Origin: Metellina segmentata
Taxonomy: Eukaryota > Arthropoda > Arachnida > Araneae > Tetragnathidae
Reading direction: 5' to 3'
Assembly: GCA_947359465.1 (NCBI GenBank)
Contig: OX375876.1
Coordinates: 83,660,359 to 83,724,358, forward strand
Length of the DNA: 64,000 nt
In this document: piece by piece, positions 12,797 through 22,507 of the stretch
How the letters are laid out: each line of letters starts with the position of its first letter
Position numbering within the stretch: the stretch's first letter is position 1
Notes under the pieces: generated by a model
What the model was told of the DNA's origin: nothing
What the model saw: only the letters and a program-made list of their open reading frames with translations
Database searches by the model: none
Position numbers and translations under genes: made by a program

Positions 12797-13110
12797 ACCA
12801 ATTTGTTGGTGGTTAAGGTGATAGCATTTAGATAGGAAGGTTCCTGATTCAAATCCGGGTCCGTGCATGATGTTTGTAAGCGTATGGTGTAGAGGCGGCT
12901 GGTGTACCTTAAATCTGTCGTCACCGAAAGTCCTCACGTTGGGTGGGTGTGGAAGTTTGGAGAGTGGAGTGCCAGCTCAGGTGTTGCATCGTCATCTGAC
13001 CGTGGTTAAAAATTAAGTGGTGTTGTCCTCGGATCTTTCCCGTAGGGGATTGATCCCGGACCGTCGTCAATTTTCCCGCTGTGTTGCTCTAGTACGACGC
13101 TAATTAAACA
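12797..13110 (+). repeat. Full-length tRNA-derived SINE
   Basis: The head has a tRNA-like Pol III promoter: A-box-like TGGTTAAGGTG followed about 30 bases later by B-box-like GGTTCCTGATTCAAATCC. A unique body follows (GTGGAAGTTTGGAGAGTGG, CAGCTCAGGTG, CGTCATCTGACCGTGGTT, GGATCTTTCCC, GATCCCGGACCGTCGTC, GTGTTGCTCTAGTACGACG) and an AATTAAACATTACC tail. Shorter copies at 2106, 22308, 31906 and 33067 share the body. This is a retrotransposed Pol III transcript copied by a partner LINE, not a tRNA gene. No clear TSD was identified at this copy. Confidence 0.8.
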
Positions 13111-13169
13111 TTACCGAAACTATCAGATGAAAGACGCAAGTTTTAGTTGTGACAGATTTTGATACTGGA

Positions 13170-13840
13170 GATTAGTCCTTCGCTTCAACAACGACGCAAG
13201 TGCTGTTTAGAATGATTGTATAAGTGTGGATGAATTTGGCTGTAACAACGATATAAGTGCATATTTGGTTATTGTTAATCAAAACTGTAGTTTCATGATG
13301 TAAGTAACTGAATGAACAAATGCGTTGTAATAATAATATTATAAAGAAATGAAAAAATGTTCTGCATTGTTAGTGTGTGTGGGACCGTGTTGAATATTTC
13401 ATTCTTAATTTTAGGCGAAAAACAACGCAATTGCCGAATCGGGATGAATATTCAAAGGTATTAGTTTTGACTCTGGTTTTGTTGTGTGAGGTAATCAGTG
13501 TAGTAACCTTTTCAGTGTAATAACGATACAAAGGCTGTTAAGAACGATTGCATAAGTTGAGTGTTGAATCTGACTAGAACAACGACTTAAGTGTATGTTG
13601 TGTCATTGTTAATCTCAACTCTACGTTCGTTACATGATGTAAATAACTGAATGAGTAAAAATGTCAACAAATATGTTGTATAAATGATGTTACAGTTAAA
13701 TGAGAAAAATGTTTTGTATAATTAATGACTTTGTGTTGAATATTTCATTCCACATTTTAGAATTGAGACTCAATTGTAAAATTAGGACTGAACATTCAAA
13801 ACCATCTTACATGAGTGCCATTATTTAAAAGTAACATAAA
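13170..13840 (+). repeat. Two direct copies of a 0.3-kb repeat
   Basis: Copies at about 13180-13460 and 13490-13830 share CAACGA-G-AAGTG, ATTGTTAATC-AAACT, CATGATGTAA-TAACTGAATGA, GTTGAATATTTCATTC and GA-TATTCAAA blocks, giving a period near 305. Within each copy the 16-mer AACAACGAYNYAAGTG recurs at roughly 60-base spacing. An inverted third copy lies at 3543-3905. No coding capacity. Confidence 0.7.
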
Positions 13841-13844
13841 TATA

Positions 13845-14483
13845 CAGTAGAACTCCAATTATTCTAATCAATTGGGACCGGACCCCATTCGGATAATCAA
13901 AAATTCGGATAATTGGATTGTTTCCGAAAAAAGGGTCTAGTATGTATTTTAATTAATTACTGTATGTATGTTGAAAATGGGAGAAAAAAACTATTTTTAA
14001 ACAAAAAGAGCTTTTAATTAATTAAACGAAAAGGCAATACTTTTACATGTTAAGCGTACTTACAAGTGCTATACATAAGTACAGTATGTACGTGCCGTAC
14101 TGTAAATGAAAGTCATTGCTTGCTAAACATCTCGGTCAAAGTAAGCTGTTTGACTGTCTTTATCCGTTTTCGGGCAACCAAGTCGCGCATAATGTGGTCA
14201 CACTCGGGCTTTCGCTCCATCCACTTCAACGCAGTTTCAAGGCCGGCAAATGCTTCACTAGCAGATGGTCCCGTGTCTGCTTCAACTTCGACAATAAGGT
14301 CATCTTCTTCAACGACACTTTCTTCTCTCAAACTTTCAATAAGTTCATCATCATTTAGAACCCAGAATCATTATTTTGCGAATCGCAATACGTTTCAGTC
14401 TTAATTTTTTTCTGAAATTCTGAAAGCGATTCGGATAATCAGCGATTCGGATAGTCGGAGTTCGAATAATTGGAGTTCTACTG
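13845..14483 (-). mobile_element. Internally deleted pogo/Tigger-type transposon
   Basis: Terminal inverted repeats CAGTAGAACTCCAATTATTC (left) and CAGTAGAACTCCAATTATTC (right, reverse complement) are flanked by TA at 13843-13844 and 14484-14485. Sub-terminal GGATAATC words repeat on both arms. The interior retains only the end of a Tigger-like transposase on the minus strand. Length 639 bp against the 2-3 kb usual for autonomous Tigger elements. Confidence 0.9.
14113..14331 (-). pseudogene. C-terminal remnant of a Tigger/pogo transposase
   Basis: The frame ends SEAFAGLETALKWMER, then PECDHIMRDLVARKR, then LTLTEMFSKQ and a stop. Tigger/jerky-type transposases close with ALxWLEQQPEC, a short basic helix and a QxxIxxFF-like end, so this is the tail of such a protein. 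DNA-binding and DDE domains are gone. It is preceded by an acidic stretch (EEDDLIVEVEAD). Confidence 0.75.
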
Positions 14484-15007
14484 TACAATTATTATTCTCA
14501 TTTTTACTACTTAAAGAATTATTTTCACATGCTGTAATTGATATTAATCATGACAGTATTCTTAGTAGTCGTTTTCTGAACAAATTGTTGAATCCCACTG
14601 GGGCGTCATTGTTCTACGTGCCCAATTATTAATATTTATTTTTCCAATGCGGTATCAATGTTAAATTTATTTTTTGTTTTAATACAAGATGAAATTTAGA
14701 ACTGTAAAATTTTGTCTTCACGAGAAATAAGCCGTCTACCAAATGTCTGTTCGAGGTTCATTTAAGCACTTAGTGAATCTGTCGGAATATTGGGCAGTAC
14801 GGAGCTTCTATTAATACGAATCATTTTCCATAAGCGACACCTTCCTTTTCACTAAAGCTTCGGTTTCCTAAGAAAGCGGGAGCCGTTATTTAGCGGTCGT
14901 GATACGTCATGCTGCCGCGGAAGTAACAAGGCGGCCGTTTCACCAGAGAGCACAGGTGTCAACTTAGGCGGGTAATTAGGACAGAATCACACAGAATACG
15001 GTGGAGA

Positions 15008-17825
15008 ATGGATGATTTCGACGTAGCGTTATTAGTGTATTTGGAAGATGAGGAGTCATCGGAAGATGAAAAGTATCGTTCGGAGGAGAGTAGGATGTAT
15101 AAAAATCGTGCTACAGAGGGTACATTTCAAATTTTAGTACGTCGTCATCTGCATTGCAATGACGAAAAATTCAGACAATACTTTCGATTAACTCCGTTAT
15201 TGTTTGATTATGTACTAAATCACGTCAGAGATGATTTAACTTCCAAACCATACAATCGTCACAAAAAACCTATAAGCCCAGAAGAAAAGTTATGCATATT
15301 TGTGAGGTAAGTACAATAAATCACAAACAATGCAAGGTTTCATAATAATATAAAATGTGTCCATGTTTATTTAAAGTAAAAGTGGGTAATTTGATTGGCT
15401 GCCGGCCGAAAGCAAATCTTCGGAAACATCATTAAAAGCTTGTGGTTAGTGATGTGAATCGAGTAAATACCCGGTGGGTAGGGTAAATATAAATGGATAT
15501 TTACCCAGTTCTTAAATAACCACCCAAAAAATATATAACACTGTACCACTAAATTTTGTAAGAAATATATAATATACGTTAAAAATCAAATTGTAAGAAA
15601 TATACAATTCTCCTTTAAAATCAAATTGTAAATATATAATAAACCTTTAAAATCAAATTGTAAGAAATATATAATAAACCTTAAAATCAAATTGTAAGAA
15701 ATATATAACAAACTTTAAAAATCAAATTTGAAATTGTTTTAAAAATTACTTACTTTTAAAATGCAACAATGTTATACAATCAGTAGGTGGCAATATGGTT
15801 TATGCAAGCAAAGTAAATACTGTATTGCTGGTTGCAGGGAAATTTCCCTTGATGTAATGAGCTTAAAAATTAAATAACCATAATAAAATTATCCTATACA
15901 TTTTATTACAAATTTTTCTTAGAAGATATTCAGATCTTTATTTCATTAAGTGTATAGATTTTTTAAACGAGCATAAATTGGTGGGTATCTCAGTTAGACA
16001 ATATTTCCATCAACATATTGACAGGATTTAAGAGATTCGCACAGAAAATATATACTTTCTTTGTCACATTTACGTTGTTTTTCTTCCTCATAAAAAAATT
16101 GTACACAAAAATAAGAAATGCCCATTTTATATAAAAGGTTAGTGTGTAAAATAAATACCCACTGCTTCACTGCTTGCGTCTGAAACGTAATAAATTTGTC
16201 CGTGTTCATTCAATGTTTCATTAGTTGCAGAGGAAACTACCGTTTCTGGAATGGCAGTGCTCGGTGTTGAGCTCGATCTTGATGATGAATCGTTGGTTTC
16301 TTTTGAATCGTTTGAAATACTTTTTAATTCAGCATTACCAACCAACGACGAAATTTGCATCCTCAATTGAACTTGTTCATACCGCGGAAGCTTTTTTACA
16401 ATTTTCGCCATAGAGTTGAAGAAAAGGTCTGTTTCATCCAATTCATTTTGAGCAGGAAGTGCTTTTCGTTGAACTATTTCTTTCAGTAGCTGCAATCGTT
16501 CCTCAGAGTGTGTTAATTTTTTCTTTTTCTTACCTCTCATAACGTCATCTTTCCTATCATCCTCTTTGTTATTATCATCTTTATTAATATCTTCGTTGCA
16601 ATTTATTGTTGTCATACTTTCTGTTTCATTAATATGGCTAATGTTTTCTTCAATATCAGCCTGTGTATCCTCCGTGATTTCATTCTCGTTTGGGAGCTCA
16701 TCTCCAACAACATTGGTAGTTGTATTTCTTTGGGATGAAGGAATGCTATCCAAGAATGATAGGAGATCAGACCTCTTCTTAGCTGCTTCTCCACCTGAAC
16801 CAGTTCCAGGTTTTCCTCTACGCCGAATATAATAATCCCTTACGTAGGCCCATCTTTTACAGCAGTCACCACCTGCAAAAATTGAAAATTATAATTTTAT
16901 TTCTTATTTCAGGCATTTAGCTACGGGAGAGTCATTTCGATCACTTGCTTTCCAGTATCGAGTAAGCCATTCCTGGATAAGCGTAATAATAAGAGAAGTT
17001 GCTGACGCCATTATCAAAAGAATGTTCAAGTTAATCATGCCTTCCCCAACAGACGATCAACTACGAAAAATCAGTAGTCAATTTTCTTCAAAATGGAATT
17101 TTCCGAACTGCGTCGGAGCGATAGATGGAAAACATATAAGGATAAAGGCTCCCAAAAACAGTGGATCCTTATATTTTAACTATAAAGAGTATTACTCAAT
17201 GGTTTTGCTAGCCGTTGTTGATGCAGAGTGCAAATTCACTGCTATTGATGTCGGTTCCTATGGTAGAGAAGGAGATGCTGGTATCTACCTAAAAAGCAAA
17301 ATCGGGAAAAATATAAAAAATAATACATTCAATATACCAGCACCAAAAGCACTACCCGGTACGGATAATGTTGTACCCCATGTGATTGTGGGAGATGAAG
17401 CTTTTGCTCTGCACGAAAATTTAATGAAGCCATACCCAAGACAGCAATCTCTACATGATCTATCAAAGAGTGTATATAACTATCGACTATCTCGAGCTCG
17501 AAGGACGACTGAAAATACTTTCGGAATTTTATGCGGTTACTTTAGGCTTCTTTTTCTACCTATTGCTACTGCCCCAGAAACTACAGACAATTTGATTATA
17601 TGTGCCTGTATATTATATAACATTTTACGGGAAGCAAAAGTACTTGCTCCAGGTCAAAAACATATTGATGATGCGCTTCCATTACCCACTGAAAATTTAA
17701 TCCCTATGGCAGAACACAATATCCGTACCAGAATAAATCCCACTCAAATTCGAGAAATATTTAAAAATTACTTCAACGGCCCAGGGGCTGTTGAGTGGCA
17801 ACAAAATTATTCAGTGCAACATTAA
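15008..17825 (+). CDS. PIF/Harbinger DDE transposase (HARBI1-like nuclease), two exons
   Basis: Exon 1 is 15008-15306 and exon 2 is 16913-17825, joined across a GTAAGT...TTATTTCAG intron in which AG|G restores an Arg codon, giving 403 aa. The protein is the nuclease that excises and integrates the element at TWA sites in the nucleus. The N-terminus is acidic (MDDFDVALLVYLEDEESSEDE); residues 100-135 resemble the helix-turn-helix before the DDE_Tnp_4 fold (SFRSLAFQYRVSHSWISVII). Catalytic residues are visible: Asp171 in GAIDGKHIRIKAP, Asp261 in VIVGDEAFAL and Glu300 in RRTTENTFGILCGYFR, plus the conserved IDVGSYGREGD. AATAAA at 17859 is a plausible poly(A) signal. The intron is invaded on the other strand by the partner gene. 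The exon junction is predicted by eye. Confidence 0.92.
15545..15735. repeat. AT-rich tandem repeat in the transposase intron
   Basis: About five imperfect units of 37-39 bases built around AAATCAAATTGTAAGAAATAT and ATAATAAACCTTT follow each other. Units vary by small deletions. The array sits in the intron between exon 1 and the antisense MADF-BESS exon, and has no coding role. Confidence 0.75.
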
Positions 17826-18566
17826 CCCTTAATTGCGATTATTACTTTTACGTGAAAGAATAAAAATAATTTTTAAAAAACATATTAAAATATTCGTTTT
17901 AAGTTTATTATTTTACTTCAATAAAATATATATGTAATATGTATTTTGAATATGAAATGTATGATAATGATAATAATATTATAATGATATTAAATAAAGG
18001 ATAGTGAAAATGTAATAAAGAAAATGTGTATTTTAAATGAAAAAAAATTCTTCATGAACAAAACAAATATGCTTTACACACAGGATTTTATTCATTTTCA
18101 CGTTTGAAACGTCGATATTTTTTGTAGTAAAAAATAGTTGAAACGTAAAGCTTTCTGGAATTAGAATTGGCTATGATTTTGGACAGGATCCTGTAAAGGT
18201 TCGTTATTTATAAAATCTGACAAACAAAAAGATTTCTTAGAAATTGGCTTGGCCCGCTAGTGTTAAATGAAAATGAATCGCGTGAAAAGAGAATGAAATA
18301 TTTATTTTGAATTCGTGTTTAATCATATTCGTGTGAAAGAAGTTCGTGCAATAACTAGTAAAATATTAAATAGTATTATATAGTATTAACATATACATAC
18401 CTGATTTTTCAAGTACAATTCCGACTTCATTCCATAGGTTTTGTTTTAAGTGTGCTTTTCTATAGTCCTTGCTCCTCAGATTGTACAAGGCGTCATTATT
18501 CTTCACAAAATCAATCAAGATTTCATCTTTTTCGATGGTCCAAATCACGTTTGCACTCATTTGCAT
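16139..18566 (-). CDS. MADF-BESS DNA-binding protein encoded by the Harbinger element, two exons
   Basis: Exon 1 runs 18566-18401 and exon 2 runs 16872-16139, joined by a GTATGT...TTTTTGCAG intron; the phases agree and give 299 aa. Residues about 8-90 form a MADF (Myb/SANT-like) domain: WTIEKDEILIDFVKNNDALYN at the start, LWNEVGIVL in the middle, then CCKRWAYVRDYYIRRR. After an acidic linker and a basic RGKKKKK stretch near residue 170 (possible nuclear signal), residues about 202-235 match a BESS motif (DLFFNSMAKIVKKLPRYEQV). In Harbinger systems the second protein binds the ends and brings transposase to the nucleus; that role is inferred. Exon 2 lies wholly inside the transposase intron on the opposite strand, so the two primary transcripts are complementary there. 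A host MADF gene captured by the element is an alternative. Confidence 0.88.
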
Positions 18567-18828
18567 CTAATTTTATTCGCCGCTACAAGAGAAAAAACGT
18601 TCCCCAACTGTTTCAGAGCGCTATGACGGCATTCATGGAAATGGCGGCCCCGTTAATTATCGTTACGCTCACAAACAACGCTCTCTAGGAAACCAACGCC
18701 ATCTGTTTGCATAAACAACGTTTTACTGACGTCACTCACAGCGCCATCACGGCTGCTAGGTAACGGCTACGCTTTCTTAGGAAACCGGAGCTTTACATAC
18801 AATAAATTCTTTGTGAGCGTGTTGGTTA

Positions 18829-19596
18829 AGCTACGGTTTCCTAAGAAAGCGTAGCCGTGATCTAGCGGCCGTGATGTATCGGTGGGTGACGTCACTAAAA
18901 CGTTGTTTATACTAACACATGGTGTTGGTTTCCTAGAGAGCGTTGTTTGTGAGCGTAACGAAAATGATCGGAGCCGCCATTTCCATGACTGTCGTCATAG
19001 CGGTCTCAAACAGTTGGAGAACGTTTTTTCTCTTGTAGCGGCCAGATTTCATTTCCTGCTCCAAGCGATTCCAGCCAAGAGGAGCAATATAAATAAACAT
19101 TTTTGACTGCCATTGAATAATTCGTTTTTGTAAAATCGGGATCGTTATACGCAGAATAAAAATTTCAACGGATTCGAAATCTGCGGAAAATTTGACACCA
19201 GATCCATACCTTAAATGTGATTTTCTTTGAATAAATAATTAATTATTTAATACATAATTAAATAATCAAATGGTAAATAATTGAATAATAAAAATGTTTT
19301 TTATATCGATCTGGCGTAGAAATTTACGCTGATTTGAAATCTGTTGAAATTTTCACTCTACCTTCAACGATCCCGAAGTTAGGAACTTTGAACTAGAGAA
19401 TAAAAAACCACTTTGTTTTGTTTCTCGAATAAAATAAACCACGACAGCCGTATGTGTTGCTCATTCTCCAACGTATTCTGTCCGCCTAAGTTGACACCTT
19501 GGATTTTTGTTTAGACGGCCGTTTAGTTATGCCCGCGGCATCATGACGTATCACGGCTGTTAGATAACGGCTCCACTTTCTTAGGAAACCAAAGCT
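18829..19596 (-). mobile_element. Internally deleted Harbinger derivative in opposite orientation (element B)
   Basis: Its left end (AGCTACGGTTTCCTAAGAAA) and the next 200 bases match the MADF-side end of element A read inward from 18792. Its right end matches the transposase-side end (reverse complement CAAGGTGTCAACTTAGGCGG and GTATTCTG...GGAGAATG-like words, as at 14957-15009). TTA lies at both edges (18826-18828, 19597-19599), a proper TWA duplication. Coding parts are gone; the middle (about 19110-19450) is unrelated AT-rich DNA containing ATCTGCGGAAAATTT blocks like those in the Helitrons at 2900 and 62909. It could be mobilised by element A. Confidence 0.85.
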
Positions 19597-19834
19597 TTAG
19601 GGTCGAATAATTTATACTTGTGCGATTTGCTGAAGGATTCAATTTTTAAAACACTTTCACTTACCCATATTGAACAGTTTTCTATCCACTATAGTATCTA
19701 GGTACAATTTTTATATTTAGTAAAATACGAATTTATCACTATAATTTTTATACCTCCACGACTACAATACAAAGTTTTTTGGTCGTAACTACCACTCCAT
19801 GTTTTCCCACACGGTCTAAGGTCACTAGTAAAAT

Positions 19835-20935
19835 CTAGAGAGCATCAATTAAAATACAATAAGTAAAAACAGTGCCCATGGTTGCCAATACAAAGCTTCT
19901 TTTGATAGACACGATTTTCCAAACGGTCAATGCCATATCCCTTTCAGCAAGGGACAAGAGTTTCCTTAGGGAGGCTGTTGGTTTACATACTTGACTGGCT
20001 AACTTATGCAGTACATTGCAGACAGCAACAGATGCTTCACATACTCTTGTGGCAGATACTGTTATACCCAGAAATGGCAGAAATCCGGTCAAGCACAAAC
20101 CACATGAAGCGGAAAAGTTTAATACAGTCTCATAGTCTCTAGGATGCATTAAAGCAGTGAAACTGAAAAAAATGGTGCTTGCACTGTAAATGACTGACGT
20201 GAGCACCAAGAGCGACATATCTGAGTCGGCGTCTTCCACCAAATCTCTTATGGACATGTAGATCTTGAGTTCTGTACTGAAATCTGCAGCTGGGTCTGTT
20301 GTTAGAGACAGCCTCAAGTCTTGAATCATATCTTGAAATCGGTGGCATGTAATTGCGTAGAATACAGCAAACGTGTGTAGTGGTAGTGTCAAATATAGCT
20401 GTGTTAAAAATTCATATAGAGATGCCAGTATTAGTCTATATGAATTGTTGGACACTGTATAGCCAAATATGATTGTTTCGAGTCCTCCGGGACTGTAAAG
20501 TATCACTATTGTGGCTATAAAAATAAAACAATACGTCATAGTACTCATAGTTATCCAAACCAGCATCCATTTCCTTTTCCCTATTTTTAGATGATACTGA
20601 TCGTACAGTTTTGTTGTACGTACAGAAATATCCTTAAGGCGTTGCATGCGGAAACTTAACACAAATCTGTGCATTAAACACGTAACTATAAAGGCAATGT
20701 TTGCCCGGTAAGCCGACGACATTTCACCGTATGCATAATAATAAGATAGCATAATGCTTATCATAGATACTGCAAGTAGCAAGTTGAAAGTTGTGATAAC
20801 CACTTTTTTCGTGTAGCTTTCACCTGTTTCAAATAAAGCGCCTAATCTTAAGCAAGCAAATATACATCTATATGAAGTAGACACATGAAGTAGACTCTTT
20901 CTTGATCTGAAGATTTTAGACTCTAACGTAGACAT
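19835..20935 (-). CDS. Gustatory receptor (7tm_7 chemoreceptor), single exon
   Basis: An uninterrupted 366-codon frame from ATG to TAG. It has about seven hydrophobic segments (approx. residues 44-68, 78-96, 124-148, 168-200, 238-262, 274-298, 343-364) with basic short loops, the size and topology of arthropod gustatory receptors, which are ligand-gated cation channels in chemosensory neurons with an intracellular N-terminus. The C-terminus (LTVWKIVSIKRSFVLATMGTVFTYCILIDAL overall shape, split here by its key words LTVWKIVSIKRS and TYCILIDAL) corresponds to the family signature ending in TYhhhhhQF; here QF is replaced by DA. The ancestral small 3' exons are either fused or absent. It is the clearest host gene in the window. 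Ligand unknown. Family call rests on topology and the C-terminal motif. Confidence 0.8.
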   Translation of the reverse strand: MSTLESKIFRSRKSLLHVSTSYRCIFACLRLGALFETGESYTKKVVITTFNLLLAVSMISIMLSYYYAYGEMSSAYRANIAFIVTCLMHRFVLSFRMQRLKDISVRTTKLYDQYHLKIGKRKWMLVWITMSTMTYCFIFIATIVILYSPGGLETIIFGYTVSNNSYRLILASLYEFLTQLYLTLPLHTFAVFYAITCHRFQDMIQDLRLSLTTDPAADFSTELKIYMSIRDLVEDADSDMSLLVLTSVIYSASTIFFSFTALMHPRDYETVLNFSASCGLCLTGFLPFLGITVSATRVCEASVAVCNVLHKLASQVCKPTASLRKLLSLAERDMALTVWKIVSIKRSFVLATMGTVFTYCILIDAL

Positions 20936-22296
20936 TTTCCTAATTGAGCGTGACTTTTACCTTCTAGTATATGGGGTAATTCAAATTCCTTCCATGCTAG
21001 AAATAAAGCTAAGTGTCGTGTTCTATCTGAGCCATAAATTTTCACACTCTCTTTTCACTTGCTATACGATACTTCGTTTAACTTTATGCAGTGCAAACTG
21101 ATATTTGTTATTACTGAAATTTTTGTACTGATGTGTTTTAAGGAACGTCGCTTTTGAGCAACACAGCGGACTATACGCGATGTTTCGTGTCTTAAAAGTA
21201 TACCTAGTTTTTATTTTTATGATATTCTTTGTATGCCAGTTTTCTGGTGAAGAGAAACATATAAGATTTAAAAAAGTTCAATATATTTGATTGTCTATTA
21301 TAGTATTAAATAATCGATATTATTGATCTTTGGAAAAGTGACACATTTCATCGTAGATTACATAACAGTTCAATGTAGATGATTGCCTATTATAGTCTTT
21401 TATAGTATAAAATAATCGATATTACTGATCTTAAGAAAAGCGACAAATTTCACTCTGAATTTGATCAAAGGAGACATTAGTGCTTTTTTAATCCCTGCTA
21501 TAATAGTGTTTCGATTTGCTTCAAAACACGCACACATATTTTTCTCAATTCAATTACTTACTATTATCTATATTGATATGAAAGAAGTTGAGTGGGGTGT
21601 CTGTCATAGCGTTGTAGAAGAACTGCGCACCATGAGTCAACATCAATCTAATTCATTTTGTATCACTGTTATTGATGAAGAAACTACTTTTTTTTTCAAT
21701 TATTTTTAAAGAATCTAAATTTTAATTCTTAATGTTTCAATTTTTTTTTCTTTCTAAGTATAAAAAATTTACGAATATTTGTAAAATGTTATAAAAACAA
21801 TTAAACCATTTCATTTTAAAAATTTCATAGTGATGGAAATTAATTTGAAGATAAAATTTTACTACAATTGCAATTACTTTAACTTTCATTTTATAGACAT
21901 CCTTTTTTTAACAGTTTTTTTTGGTCTCCATCCTCAAGACTTGACCTAACAAGTCTACAATGAATTCCTTTCCTCTGCCACAAATACAGGGCCTAACTAC
22001 AAGTACTTCTTTAAGTCTAATCATCTCGGTGATAACATTAATTTTATTGGGTTCCCTAATAAAAAATTAATAGTTTCGATAAAGAGACTACAAACAAAAA
22101 TGTTGTCACAAACTCCTTATCAAATAAATTAGGCCTAGTAATTTATTCCCTTTCGTGAGTACATACATACAAAAAATAGGCATTAATAATATCGATAAAA
22201 TTCCGTTTTTGGAAGTAGTTGACTTATTATTTAAGGAAAAATCTAAAATTTGAGCTTCGGAGAAATTTTTATTGTTCTTTAACTCTTTCTTTTTCT
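20936..22296. other. Upstream flank of the receptor gene, with a local duplication
   Basis: AT-rich DNA likely to include the receptor promoter, though no core element can be assigned with confidence. At 21275-21455 there are two direct copies of an approximately 95-base unit sharing ATTATAGT, AATAATCGATATTA-TGATCTT and AAAAG-GACA-ATTTCA. No other gene is visible. Confidence 0.5.
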
Positions 22297-22307
22297 CCGA
22301 TGTCAGG

Positions 22308-22496
22308 TAATGGTAATGGTAATTTTTAGTTAACGTCGTACTAGAGCAACACAATGGGCTATTGACGACGGTCCGGGATCAGTCCCTTAAGGGAAAGATG
22401 CGAGGACACCTCGTAATTTTGACCCACGGTCAGATGACGAAGCAACACCTGAGCTGGCACCCCACTCTCCAAACTTCCACGCCAACCTAACGTGAC
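22308..22496 (-). repeat. SINE copy with perfect 11-bp target duplication
   Basis: CCGATGTCAGG occurs at 22297-22307 and again at 22497-22507. Between them, in reverse, lies the SINE body from TCACGTTAGGTTGGCG to a tail of ATTACC/TTACCA repeats. The tRNA head is absent and the 5' boundary coincides within about a base with that of the copy at 33067-33254. The clean TSD indicates LINE-mediated insertion. Confidence 0.88.
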
Positions 22497-22507
22497 CCGA
22501 TGTCAGG

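Larger units (their letters stand above)
14856..18792 (+). mobile_element. Complete two-gene PIF/Harbinger transposon (element A)
   Basis: Ends are AGCTTCGGTTTCCTAAGAAA (left) and AGCTCCGGTTTCCTAAGAAA (right, reverse complement), so the TIRs are clear. The neighbouring trinucleotides are TAA (14853-14855) and TTA (18793-18795); Harbinger duplicates TWA, so one position has mutated or the ends come from different events. Inside are a two-exon DDE transposase on plus and a two-exon MADF-BESS gene on minus, both open from ATG to stop. Harbinger elements typically need the transposase plus a second DNA-binding protein, which this pair fits. No inactivating change was seen, so it may be young or still active. 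Confidence 0.9.

Noticed and set aside
12797..12870. tRNA gene from A- and B-box-like motifs
   Set aside because: The sequence does not fold as a full cloverleaf by eye and continues into a body shared with other copies; the same head occurs at 30691. It is a SINE head.
14066..14404. Plus-strand frame over the Tigger remnant
   Set aside because: It is the antisense shadow of the recognisable minus-strand transposase tail.
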